DNA from: Galbibacter marinus
GTDB lineage: Bacteria; Bacteroidota; Bacteroidia; Flavobacteriales; Flavobacteriaceae
Length of the DNA stretch: 64,000 nucleotides
Assembly: GCF_000300875.1 (NCBI RefSeq)
Contig: NZ_AMSG01000001.1
Coordinates: 248,001 to 312,000 of the forward strand
Reading direction: 5' to 3'
Below are positions 36,801 to 45,310 of the stretch, piece after piece. The position numbers were made by a program, and so were the translations under genes. The first letter of the stretch is position 1. The number at the start of each line of letters is the position of its first letter. Under the pieces are notes generated by a model, which was not told the origin of the DNA, did not search any database, and saw only the letters and a list, made by a program, of their open reading frames with translations.

Positions 36801-38597
36801 TTAATCGTTTAATTTCAGCACCGCCATAAAGGCCTGTTGAGGGATCTCTACATTCCCGACTTGGCGCATACGCTTTTTACCTTTTTTCTGTTTTTCAAGT
36901 AATTTTCGTTTTCTTGAGATATCTCCACCATAACACTTAGCAGTAACATCCTTACGAAGGGCCTTTACGGTCTCTCTTGAGATAATTTTAGCTCCAATGG
37001 CCGCTTGTATCGGAATATCAAATTGCTGCCTTGGAATAAGCTCTCTGAGCTTTTCTACCATTTTCTTACCAATGTCATAGGCGTTATCTGCGTGCACAAG
37101 TGCGGAAAGCGCATCCACCGAATTTGCATTGATAAGAATATCTACTTTAACTAGTTTTGAAGCTCGTAATCCAACAGGGGAGTAATCGAAGGATGCATAT
37201 CCTTTAGAAACTGTTTTTAAGCGATCGTAGAAATCAAATACAATTTCTGCTAGCGGCATATCAAAGTGAAGTTCTACACGCTCAGGAGTTAAATAAGTTT
37301 GATTAGTAATCACACCTCTTTTTTCAATACATAGCGACATCACTGGGCCTACATAATCAGCCTTGGTGATTATGGACGCTTTTATAAATGGCTCTTCTAC
37401 CCTGTCTAATTTAGAAGGATCTGGAAGATCAGAAGGATTATTAACAACAATGATTTCTTCAGGATTCTTTTTCGTATAGGCTTGGTAACTTACGTTAGGC
37501 ACTGTGGTAATTACAGTCATGTCAAACTCACGCTCTAGACGTTCCTGAATAATTTCCAAATGCAACATTCCTAAAAACCCACAACGAAATCCAAAACCAA
37601 GTGCTGCGGAACTCTCTGGTGCGAACACTAAGGACGCATCGTTGAGTTGTAATTTTTCCATGGCACCTCGAAGTTCTTCGTAGTCTTCGGTGTCCACAGG
37701 ATATATACCAGCAAAAACCATAGGTTTCACATTTTCAAAACCTTCAATCATGTTTTGAGTAGGATTAGCAGCGTCGGTTATGGTATCACCCACTTTGACT
37801 TCTCTTGCGTCCTTGATTCCAGTAATTAGATATCCAACATCCCCAGATTTAATACTTTGTTTTGGGAATTGAGTGAGTTTTAATGTTCCTACCTCATCTG
37901 CGAAATACGTCTTACCAGTGGCAAGGAACTTGATTTTCTGTCCTTTTTTAATTTCTCCATTTATTACCCTAAAGTAAGTTTCTACCCCTCTAAAAGGGTT
38001 ATAAACTGAATCAAAAATCAGTGCTTGTAAAGGCTCATCAACATTACCCTTTGGAGCTGGTACTCTATCGATAATGGCTTCTAAGATTTCTTGAATACCA
38101 ATACCTGTTTTAGCACTAGCAGGAATCACTTCCTCTGGATCACAACCAAGTAAATCCACTATATCATCGGTAACTTCCTCTGGATTAGCACTCGGTAAAT
38201 CTACTTTGTTCAGCACAGGAATGATTTGTAAATCGTTTTCTAATGCCAAATATAGGTTTGATATGGTCTGCGCTTGAATACTTTGTGCCGCGTCTACTAC
38301 AAGTAGGGCACCTTCGCAAGCAGCGATTGAACGTGAAACCTCATAAGAAAAATCCACGTGACCAGGAGTGTCGATTAAGTTTAAAACATAGGTTTCGCCC
38401 TGATGTACATATTCCATTTGTATGGCATGACTTTTTATCGTAATACCACGCTCACGCTCCAAATCCATACTATCCAACAACTGATCTTGTTTTTGGCGCT
38501 CGGTAACCGTACCAGTAAAATCCAACAGACGATCTGCCAAGGTGCTTTTACCATGGTCAATATGTGCGATAATACAAAAGTTTCTAATGTGCTTCAT
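36801..38597 (-). CDS. lepA: elongation factor 4 (LepA), ribosomal back-translocase
   Basis: 598 residues, the expected length. GTPase motifs: G1 AHIDHGKST (12-20), G2/switch I region with GITIKSHA, G3 DTPGHVDF, G4 NKVDLP, and the EF-4 signature at the C-terminus, with [19 protein letters not shown] in the unique C-terminal domain. It acts on stalled or mis-translocated ribosomes. A TATATTTG -7 element lies about 43 nt upstream. Gene stands alone on the minus strand. Confidence 0.97.
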   Translation of the reverse strand: MKHIRNFCIIAHIDHGKSTLADRLLDFTGTVTERQKQDQLLDSMDLERERGITIKSHAIQMEYVHQGETYVLNLIDTPGHVDFSYEVSRSIAACEGALLVVDAAQSIQAQTISNLYLALENDLQIIPVLNKVDLPSANPEEVTDDIVDLLGCDPEEVIPASAKTGIGIQEILEAIIDRVPAPKGNVDEPLQALIFDSVYNPFRGVETYFRVINGEIKKGQKIKFLATGKTYFADEVGTLKLTQFPKQSIKSGDVGYLITGIKDAREVKVGDTITDAANPTQNMIEGFENVKPMVFAGIYPVDTEDYEELRGAMEKLQLNDASLVFAPESSAALGFGFRCGFLGMLHLEIIQERLEREFDMTVITTVPNVSYQAYTKKNPEEIIVVNNPSDLPDPSKLDRVEEPFIKASIITKADYVGPVMSLCIEKRGVITNQTYLTPERVELHFDMPLAEIVFDFYDRLKTVSKGYASFDYSPVGLRASKLVKVDILINANSVDALSALVHADNAYDIGKKMVEKLRELIPRQQFDIPIQAAIGAKIISRETVKALRKDVTAKCYGGDISRKRKLLEKQKKGKKRMRQVGNVEIPQQAFMAVLKLND

Positions 38598-38639
38598 AAA
38601 TTTACCTGTAGCCCTTAAAATAACGGGAAATTAAGTTTG

Positions 38640-38647
38640 CAAATATA
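38640..38647 (-). promoter_or_regulatory. candidate -7 promoter element (TATATTTG) of lepA
   Basis: Minus-strand exact TAnnTTTG match, 43 nt before the ATG at 38597. Confidence 0.48.
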
Positions 38648-38927
38648 AGTTATTTTAGTAGGTATAAATAAGATATTAAAGATATTTGAGAACTAAAAAA
38701 ATGTAAGGGGATTCAGTAAATCAATGTGTTATAACTTTTTAACCATAAATCTAGAAAACCTATGAGTAAAAAGAGCTTCCTTAAAACTATCTATCATCTT
38801 ATTGGAAGTCCCTGTATTCTATACCTTTATAGGGGGTTTAAAGAAATTAAGTTGTCATAAAAGTAGCACCGAAATATGTAATTATCGATAAAAAATTCTA
38901 TATTTATGCACTAAAAGTTACTAGAGT
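38648..38927. other. intergenic region upstream of the outer-membrane barrel gene
   Basis: AT-rich gap between lepA and the gene at 38928. It contains a 32-codon frame from 38762 to 38860 (MSKKSFLKTIYHLIG...), which I do not call because nothing supports it. No RNA gene or clear promoter motif is visible on the plus strand. Confidence 0.35.
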
Positions 38928-41342
38928 ATGTCCCATCTCAAACAAATTCTATTTATACTGATACTTTCTATGGCTTACCTGTCTTCTGCTCAGGAAATTA
39001 GAATTAGTGGGAGGGTGATAACTTCTTTGCAAGACCCCATTTACTTTGCAAATATGGTGCTGTTGAACCAGAACGATTCTACGTTAGTTAATGGGACTTC
39101 TACTAATGAAGACGGAACTTTTGAGTTTGAATCCCTTCACTCAGGTAACTATATTTTACAGACTTCGTATATTGGATACAGTTCTTATTCTAAACCACTA
39201 AGCATAACTAAGGACACTGAACTTTCTGACATTGTTCTTAAAATTAATACCCAAGAACTTCAAGGAGTTGAAGTTTCTATGGACCGCCCTGTATTGGAAA
39301 AAAAAGCTGGTAAATTGGTGTTTCATGTGGAAAATACAAGTTTGAGTTCACTTTCTTCCTATGAAATTTTGCAACAAACTCCAGGGGTGCTGACCATGGG
39401 AGATGCCATTTCTATAAAAAATTCCAAAACCACTGTATATATTAACAACAGAAGGGTGTATTTAGATGACCCTGAACTAAAATCTTTTCTACAAAGTTAT
39501 TCTGGCTCCAATGTATCTGATATTGAAATTATCTTAAACCCATCTGCAAAATACGATGCTGATAGTGGATATATCTTAAATATTCATACCAACAAAAATG
39601 TATCGGTGGGATATAAAGGCTCGCTTGAAGGCACTTATAAACAGGGAGTGTTTTCAAAGTATGGTCTAGGAACTAATCATTATTACAAAAATAACTTTTT
39701 AGATATTTATGCGGGATACACCATAAATCAGCAAAAGTGGTATAAAGAAGATCAGGGTTATATACAATTTTTTGATGGTCAACAAATGGATGATTATTGG
39801 GAGTGGGATATGTATAAAACATCAAAGTATACCAGTCATCACCTGAACACAATTTTCGATTTTACCTTGGATCAGCGCAATTTTTTAAGCCTAACTACCA
39901 ATGTGAGCTTTCAACCAAATCAACAAATAGACAACGATGTACAGACTAGGAATTACAACAGCACAAAAGACTATATTGGAGGTAATAATGCCATAGGAGA
40001 CCTTGAGAATGAGAATACCAATATAGCTTTAAATGCTACCTTTACAAGAGAAATTAATGATCGAAGTACGCTTTCACTACAGACCAATTATGTGTATTAT
40101 CACGACGCTTCTACTCAAGGACTGAACACCTCGTTTTTCGATGCCAATGATGATTTTTATCAAGCGAATTTCTTAGAAACCGATGCAGATCAACAAAACA
40201 CTATTTTTACAGTTCAAGGAGATTATAGTATTGATATGCGTGAGGAAAGCATGCTTGAATTTGGGGCGAAGTTTGCAACAATTGACTCTGAAAGTGAAAT
40301 GCTTTACATCGGAGAGTACGTTCCTATTAATGCCTCGGATGATCGTTTTAGTTATCAAGAAGATAACCTATCCTTATATGTCAATTATTCAAAGGATTGG
40401 GATATTTGGTCAATTCAAGCTGGACTACGAGGCGAATCAACAAATACCTCAGGCGTTTCCCAGACCTTAGGAGAGATCAATGGACAGGACTATTTAGAAC
40501 TTTTCCCAAATGTTGGCATACAGCATCAATTAAACGAAAATCATCTTCTTGGTGTGTATTATAAAAGAGGAATCAATAGGCCAAGGTATCAGAGCCTTAA
40601 TCCGTATCGTTACTATGTAAATGAATACAATTTTATCAGTGGAAATCCTAACTTAACCAGAGCAATTGAAAACAGAGTAGGGCTTGAGTATACCTATAGC
40701 GGTAACTTTATTTTCGATTTGTATTATCAACATATTAAAGGGGATTTGAACCGTTTTAGTTTTCAAGACAACGAAAACAAATTTTTATACAATGCTTATT
40801 TTAACGCCGAAGAGTTTTATCAATACAGTCTTGATTTTACACATTATAGATACCTTACAAAAAACTGGTTTGTAAGCCTTTATAGTTCTGCCTATTATTA
40901 CAATATCGGTTTTGAGGCTATCGAGAGTCCTAAGAAGGTACAAAACCTTGACACCTTTGGGTTTTTTGGGCAGTTAAATAATTGGATTACTCTATCAAAA
41001 GACCGAACTTGGAGAGCAACCGTTAATCTTGAGTATTTGACAGGATTTTACTTTGGGAATTATTATCTAAATAACCGATTTAAAACCTCCATTGGTCTTC
41101 GAAAAACCATATGGGATGGTAGAGGAGAATTTAATCTGAACCTAGCTGATGTATTTAATTCGGTAAATGTTCCCTTAAGCATCGATTATCAAAATCAGAA
41201 TAATTGGTATTCCGCTAGACCCGAAACCAGAGTTTTAACCCTTAGTTTTAAGTATAAGTTTGGGAACTACAACTTAAAGGATAATCAAAGAGATCTCGAA
41301 ATTAAAGAACAGCAACGATTAGAGGAACAGGAGCAACTCTAA
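38928..41342 (+). CDS. outer-membrane beta-barrel family protein (TonB-receptor-like)
   Basis: 804 residues. Signal peptide (cleavage near SSAQE), then a carboxypeptidase-D regulatory-like domain (about 24-105: IRISGRVITSLQDPIYFANMVLL), then a plug-like section (PVLEKKAGKLVFHVENTSLS, YEILQQTPGVLTMGDAISIKNSK) and a large beta barrel with many aromatic strand pairs up to residue 780. This matches the PF14905-type outer membrane beta-barrel protein family, close to TonB-dependent receptors but without a SusD partner. The last 25 residues are charged (EIKEQQRLEEQEQL). Substrate unknown; uptake or efflux across the outer membrane is the likely role. Confidence 0.85.
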   Translation: MSHLKQILFILILSMAYLSSAQEIRISGRVITSLQDPIYFANMVLLNQNDSTLVNGTSTNEDGTFEFESLHSGNYILQTSYIGYSSYSKPLSITKDTELSDIVLKINTQELQGVEVSMDRPVLEKKAGKLVFHVENTSLSSLSSYEILQQTPGVLTMGDAISIKNSKTTVYINNRRVYLDDPELKSFLQSYSGSNVSDIEIILNPSAKYDADSGYILNIHTNKNVSVGYKGSLEGTYKQGVFSKYGLGTNHYYKNNFLDIYAGYTINQQKWYKEDQGYIQFFDGQQMDDYWEWDMYKTSKYTSHHLNTIFDFTLDQRNFLSLTTNVSFQPNQQIDNDVQTRNYNSTKDYIGGNNAIGDLENENTNIALNATFTREINDRSTLSLQTNYVYYHDASTQGLNTSFFDANDDFYQANFLETDADQQNTIFTVQGDYSIDMREESMLEFGAKFATIDSESEMLYIGEYVPINASDDRFSYQEDNLSLYVNYSKDWDIWSIQAGLRGESTNTSGVSQTLGEINGQDYLELFPNVGIQHQLNENHLLGVYYKRGINRPRYQSLNPYRYYVNEYNFISGNPNLTRAIENRVGLEYTYSGNFIFDLYYQHIKGDLNRFSFQDNENKFLYNAYFNAEEFYQYSLDFTHYRYLTKNWFVSLYSSAYYYNIGFEAIESPKKVQNLDTFGFFGQLNNWITLSKDRTWRATVNLEYLTGFYFGNYYLNNRFKTSIGLRKTIWDGRGEFNLNLADVFNSVNVPLSIDYQNQNNWYSARPETRVLTLSFKYKFGNYNLKDNQRDLEIKEQQRLEEQEQL

Positions 41343-41426
41343 AGAGGCTTTTTTGGAAAATAATGCAATCTATCTACAGGTTACCAATTATTCGTTACTT
41401 TGCAACTTTATTAGCAGTATTTTACG

Positions 41427-42623
41427 ATGAGGAATTTTAAATTAGACGCTAGGTTACTTTGCCTAAGTATACTGGCTTTTGTGAGTTGTCAAACCGATAC
41501 CAGTGAGCAAGATATCAAAAAAATAGAACAGCTCACCCAACAGGTGAAAACCCAATATGCACCCGACTCTCGGGTTGCGATTTTTGATATAGAAGCCACT
41601 GCAATTAATGATTCTTATATTTTGAATGGGTCCACAAACATTCCCAAGGCTTTAAGTACTTTAAAGGATGAACTCTCTGGACTTAATATCGCTTTTATCG
41701 ATAGCGTTTCTGTTTTACCAGAGGCTAATTTAGAGGGAAAAACTCAAGGGATTATTGCCCTGTCCGCAGCCAATTTAAGATCAACACCAAAACATTCTGC
41801 CGAACTAGTCACCCAAGGAACATTAGGAATGCCTGTTAGGATATATAAAAAGCAAGATAATTGGTATCTAATTCAAACTCCAGACAATTACATTGCTTGG
41901 GTGGATTCTGGTGGGGTGGTTCCTATGGACAGTACCTCTTATGATAATTGGATCCAGAGCGAGAAACTTATTTATACCAAAACCTTCGGAAGCTCCTTTG
42001 CAAAAAAAGATGAATCTGGGCAAGTAATATCAGATTTAGTAGCAGGTAATATTCTTAAACTTCTAGAACGACAAGACGATTTTTATCAAGTGGAATATCC
42101 TGATGGTAGAAAGGCATTTGTGTCTAAATCTCAGGGGGAGCCTTATACAGATTGGTTAACATCCTTAGATCAAACCAAGCAGAGTCTTGTAGAGACCTCC
42201 AAAACACTTATGGGACTCCCATATCTTTGGGGAGGGACTTCGCCCAAAGGAGTGGATTGTAGTGGGTTTACAAAAACCATTTTCTTCTTAAATGGTTTAA
42301 TTATTCCACGTGATGCTTCCCAACAAATTCATCAGGGAGTTTTGGTGGATCAAGACAAGGATTTTTCCAAGTTACAACCAGGTGATTTATTATTTTTTGG
42401 TAAGAAGGCCACCGATTCTACAAAAGAGCGTATCGTCCATGTAGGCATGTGGATTGGAAATAATGAATTTATCCACTCAGCGGGAAGTGTTCATATCAGT
42501 AGCGTGGACAAAAATGATCCCAATTATGATGCGTATAACATTAACCGTTATATCCGTACCAAAAGGATTTTAGATAACAAGACAGAAGGGATAATTGATC
42601 TTAAAGATAACGCTCTTTTTTAA
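41427..42623 (+). CDS. NlpC/P60 (C40) peptidoglycan endopeptidase lipoprotein with SH3-like domains
   Basis: 398 residues. A lipobox (LAFVSC, Cys21) marks it as a lipoprotein. Residues about 110-240 form two bacterial SH3-like domains (ALSAANLRSTPKHSAEL; GNILKLLERQDDFYQVEYP). The C-terminal NlpC/P60 domain has the catalytic Cys278 (GVDCSGFTK), His338 (RIVHVGMWIG) and a third polar residue around His350. It cleaves peptide stems of peptidoglycan. It lies 84 nt after the outer-membrane barrel gene and is convergent with the DUF3037 gene. Confidence 0.9.
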   Translation: MRNFKLDARLLCLSILAFVSCQTDTSEQDIKKIEQLTQQVKTQYAPDSRVAIFDIEATAINDSYILNGSTNIPKALSTLKDELSGLNIAFIDSVSVLPEANLEGKTQGIIALSAANLRSTPKHSAELVTQGTLGMPVRIYKKQDNWYLIQTPDNYIAWVDSGGVVPMDSTSYDNWIQSEKLIYTKTFGSSFAKKDESGQVISDLVAGNILKLLERQDDFYQVEYPDGRKAFVSKSQGEPYTDWLTSLDQTKQSLVETSKTLMGLPYLWGGTSPKGVDCSGFTKTIFFLNGLIIPRDASQQIHQGVLVDQDKDFSKLQPGDLLFFGKKATDSTKERIVHVGMWIGNNEFIHSAGSVHISSVDKNDPNYDAYNINRYIRTKRILDNKTEGIIDLKDNALF

Positions 42624-42638
42624 CCTAATACCGATACC

Positions 42639-43022
42639 TTACAGAACAAGATCTTCAAAAAGATGGTTTAGGGTAGTCTCTAAATCTTCACTGTAGCCTG
42701 TATGAGGCCGAGAGGTTTGTATGCACGAGCTTCGAACTGCGGTGAGCCAACGGAATCGAGAGGCTACATCCATGGCAGCAATACGACCACCGTCCTTGCT
42801 GGCTTTTGAAATTTTTTCAAAGGATTGTAGGTGCATTTGCAGTTCACTGAAATCTAATTCCGTGCAATAGTGTTTTAACTTCTCCACTGGAATATGGTAT
42901 TTTACCTCTAAGTATTTTTGCTGTTTACAAAACATTATTATCCCAACATTTGTAAATTCTTCGCGTTCAACTCTTGGAACCACGCGAATTACAGCATATT
43001 CATATAAGTGCTTGTCTTTCAT
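42639..43022 (-). CDS. DUF3037 domain protein
   Basis: 127 residues. YEYAVIRVVPRVEREEFTNVGIIMFC is the DUF3037 (PF11236) start, and the C-terminal CIQTSRPHTGYSEDLETTLNHLFEDLV is the matching end with the P-x-x-G-x-x-x-D-x-x motif. The protein is always small and soluble, with unknown activity. It overlaps the 3' end of the HipA-like gene by 23 nt, a tight translational coupling that recurs in Bacteroidota and other phyla, which points to a functional pair with that kinase. Confidence 0.85.
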   Translation of the reverse strand: MKDKHLYEYAVIRVVPRVEREEFTNVGIIMFCKQQKYLEVKYHIPVEKLKHYCTELDFSELQMHLQSFEKISKASKDGGRIAAMDVASRFRWLTAVRSSCIQTSRPHTGYSEDLETTLNHLFEDLVL

Positions 43023-43794
43023 GCTGTGCTTGTTTTACAAAGATTTCAGAATGCTTTAATCGGGTGGCTAAAAACTCAAAATAAATTTCTCGGATTTCCT
43101 TTGGCGTGAGTTCGGTTTCTTTCCATTGCAACCACTGATCGGGAATTAAGGCTACTAACTGCCCAAGGATGGATTCATTTAAAATGGATTTAAACTTCTG
43201 GTTTGCTTTTTCTAATTCATTTGCCTGGGGTAACAATACATGATCTTTAATTAGTGGAAAAGTAGTCAGCGCTTGTTTTTCCCAATTGGTAAAAGCGTGA
43301 TGAAAATAAAAGGAAGCCCCGTGATCGATCAGCCATAACTCTTTGTGCCAAATAAGCATATTGGTGTTTCTAAAAGTACGATCTACATTGGTTATAAAGG
43401 CATCAAGCCAAACGATTTCAGAAGCTAAATTTGAAGGTACTTCCATTACAAGTGGATCAAAATTAACCGCTCCTGACAAAAAGTGCATTCCTAGATTAAG
43501 GCCTTCACTAAATTTTAATAAGTCCTGGATTTCTTCATCAGCTTCTGTTCGTCCAAAAGCCTCATCAAAGTTAGCCAAGACCAGCTCGGGCATTTTAAAT
43601 CCGAGAATACGCGCGAGTTCTCCTCCAAGCAACTCTGCAATAAGTGCTTTTTCCCCATGTCCAGCACCTTTAAATTTGATTACATATTTAAAGCTGTCAT
43701 CTGCCTCTGCTAGTGCAGGTAGCGAACCACCCTCTCTAAGAGGTAGTATATAACGCATGACATTAACGCTTCTAAGCTCAGCTATAGTTTTCAT
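43000..43794 (-). CDS. HipA-family kinase-like protein
   Basis: 264 residues. The N-terminal part contains LPLREGGSLPALAEADDSFKYVIKFKGAGHGEKALIAELLG, a HipA-like nucleotide-binding lobe with the K-F-x-G-x-G segment and a following Glu-containing helix. IVWLDAFITNVDRTFRNTNMLIWHKELWLIDHGASFYFHH provides the catalytic D-x-F-x-x-N-x-D-R-x-x-x-N loop (N after DAFIT) and the metal-binding DHG (IDHGA). It is shorter than HipA toxins and lacks the HipA N-terminal domain and the HipB-type antitoxin neighbour. It overlaps the DUF3037 gene downstream. Kinase activity is likely; its target is unknown. Confidence 0.8.
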   Translation of the reverse strand: MKTIAELRSVNVMRYILPLREGGSLPALAEADDSFKYVIKFKGAGHGEKALIAELLGGELARILGFKMPELVLANFDEAFGRTEADEEIQDLLKFSEGLNLGMHFLSGAVNFDPLVMEVPSNLASEIVWLDAFITNVDRTFRNTNMLIWHKELWLIDHGASFYFHHAFTNWEKQALTTFPLIKDHVLLPQANELEKANQKFKSILNESILGQLVALIPDQWLQWKETELTPKEIREIYFEFLATRLKHSEIFVKQAQHERQALI

Positions 43795-43848
43795 GATTGC
43801 TATCTATAGAAACAAAGGTATTGAATTTGGAAAGATCAAAAACTAAAA

Positions 43849-43874
43849 AGCCGTCATACAAATGTATAACGGCT
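43849..43874 (-). terminator. terminator of the SusC-SusD operon
   Basis: 11-bp inverted repeat (43849-43859 with 43864-43874, core AGCCGT/ACGGCT) with a T-rich tail on the minus strand, 37 nt after the SusD stop; one pair is U-G in that orientation. Confidence 0.8.
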
Positions 43875-43910
43875 AAATATTCAAATTAAGATTTAAAATA
43901 AGAAGTGTTT

Positions 43911-45299
43911 TTACTGATCCCACCAAAGGGTTCCATGTATAGGATCTTCACCGCCAAATTGACGATCAACAGCTTGTTTATAATTTTCTTCATTGTTAAA
44001 TACTTCGTTATCAGGATAAGCCAAACGAGTAGGAACCGCTACTCCGTTGGGTTGAACAAGGTTGCTTGGGTATCCGGTTCTTCGCCATTCAGACCATGCT
44101 TCATATCCAAACATAAACAAATGCACCCAACGCTGTGTTGCAATTTGCTCTAAAGCGTTCCCTTGATTAAATGCGATATCTGGCTGGGCTAAAAAACTTT
44201 GCGCTGCAGCACTGCTACCTGTCCATTGTTCTAATGAACTTTCTATCGCTTGATTATAGTAAAGCTCAGCATCTCCAGATATCCATCCATAGTGGGCAGC
44301 TTCAGCTAAAGCAAAAGAAATTTGGGCATATGTCATTAAGTGTATAGAGGCGTCTTGAGCGTATAATGCATCACCAAGCAAGGAATATTCTTCTGTTCCG
44401 ATTTGATCTTCTTCTCCAAAGGTTAAACCTATGTACTGTCCTTGAGTTCTGTTCGGATTTCCAAATATCTCTAACCGCGGGTCATCGACGGGTTTCATAA
44501 TACTTACGAGGCCCTCTGTAAGTGCCCACCATTCTCGGTTTCGATTAACCACTTGATCGTACCAATAATTTTCATTGTTGGCCTCAGCTAAATGATGAAA
44601 GACAAAATTGTCATCATTAGAGGTAAAGACCCCATCGTTTAATGCACTATTGAATTCTGATTGGGCAAGTGCAGGATTTACTTCTGAGAGTCTTAGGGCC
44701 ATTAATAATCTAGTCGAGTTGGCAAACTTTTCCCATTTGGAAATGTTACCACCATAGATGATATCATTGGATAGATCTCCACTTACCATCATTTGAGTCG
44801 CTTGTTTTAGTTGCTCAAATAGATCCAAATAAATACTTTCTTGAGTGTCGTATACTGGCGTGAAATTCTCATTTCCCTTTAAGGCCTCTGTGTAGGGAAT
44901 GTCCCCCCAACGATCTGTAAGATTCCAAAAGTAATAGGACTTTAAAATCATGGCGACAGCCATTTGATTTGCAATAGGTCCTTCATTGGCATTTAAATCT
45001 TCAGATGTTAATACTGCCTGGAGATCCGCTAGGGGACCTTGATACCAAGGGTAAAAACTTGTGCTTTCTTCTGGATATAATGAGACGCCTACATACTGGG
45101 TTTCTGCCAGGTACTGTGCCATAAACTCACCTTGTGGTGAAGAGCTTAAGCCTGGTAGTGATAACTGCGCCTGAGCGATTAATTGCATACCTGAGGCCTG
45201 ACTAGGTTCATTGGTGGTGATATTAATATCCTCATCAAATTTATTACACGCTGTTATGAGCAGGGTGAATAGTATGATACTTATATGTGTTTTTTTCAT
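43911..45299 (-). CDS. SusD/RagB-like outer-membrane lipoprotein
   Basis: 462 residues. Lipobox LLITACNKFDED places Cys18 as the lipid-bearing residue. The mature part is helical with TPR-like segments, and features of the second SusD type (SusD-like_2, PF12771) are visible: AEAAHYGWISGDAELYYNQAI and the C-terminal WVHLFMFGYEAWSEWRRTGYP. It acts as the lid that captures ligand for the SusC channel. It lies 11 nt behind SusC. This SusD subgroup is often not linked to glycan loci, so the substrate may be peptide or other; no degradative enzyme is nearby. Confidence 0.92.
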   Translation of the reverse strand: MKKTHISIILFTLLITACNKFDEDINITTNEPSQASGMQLIAQAQLSLPGLSSSPQGEFMAQYLAETQYVGVSLYPEESTSFYPWYQGPLADLQAVLTSEDLNANEGPIANQMAVAMILKSYYFWNLTDRWGDIPYTEALKGNENFTPVYDTQESIYLDLFEQLKQATQMMVSGDLSNDIIYGGNISKWEKFANSTRLLMALRLSEVNPALAQSEFNSALNDGVFTSNDDNFVFHHLAEANNENYWYDQVVNRNREWWALTEGLVSIMKPVDDPRLEIFGNPNRTQGQYIGLTFGEEDQIGTEEYSLLGDALYAQDASIHLMTYAQISFALAEAAHYGWISGDAELYYNQAIESSLEQWTGSSAAAQSFLAQPDIAFNQGNALEQIATQRWVHLFMFGYEAWSEWRRTGYPSNLVQPNGVAVPTRLAYPDNEVFNNEENYKQAVDRQFGGEDPIHGTLWWDQ

Positions 45300-45310
45300 G
45301 ATCAGATAGT

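Noticed and set aside
38762-38860. 32-codon open frame MSKKSFLKTIYHLIG before the outer-membrane barrel gene
   Set aside because: No promoter, no recognisable family and no coupling; too short to call from sequence alone.
38904-38912. TTATGCACT, a one-mismatch DnaA box upstream of 38928
   Set aside because: Isolated, with no cluster of other boxes and no unusual composition around it.
42305-42320. CACGTG-containing sequence TATTCCACGTGATGCT in the NlpC/P60 gene
   Set aside because: Only about 12 of 16 positions match parS and the region codes for a conserved motif.
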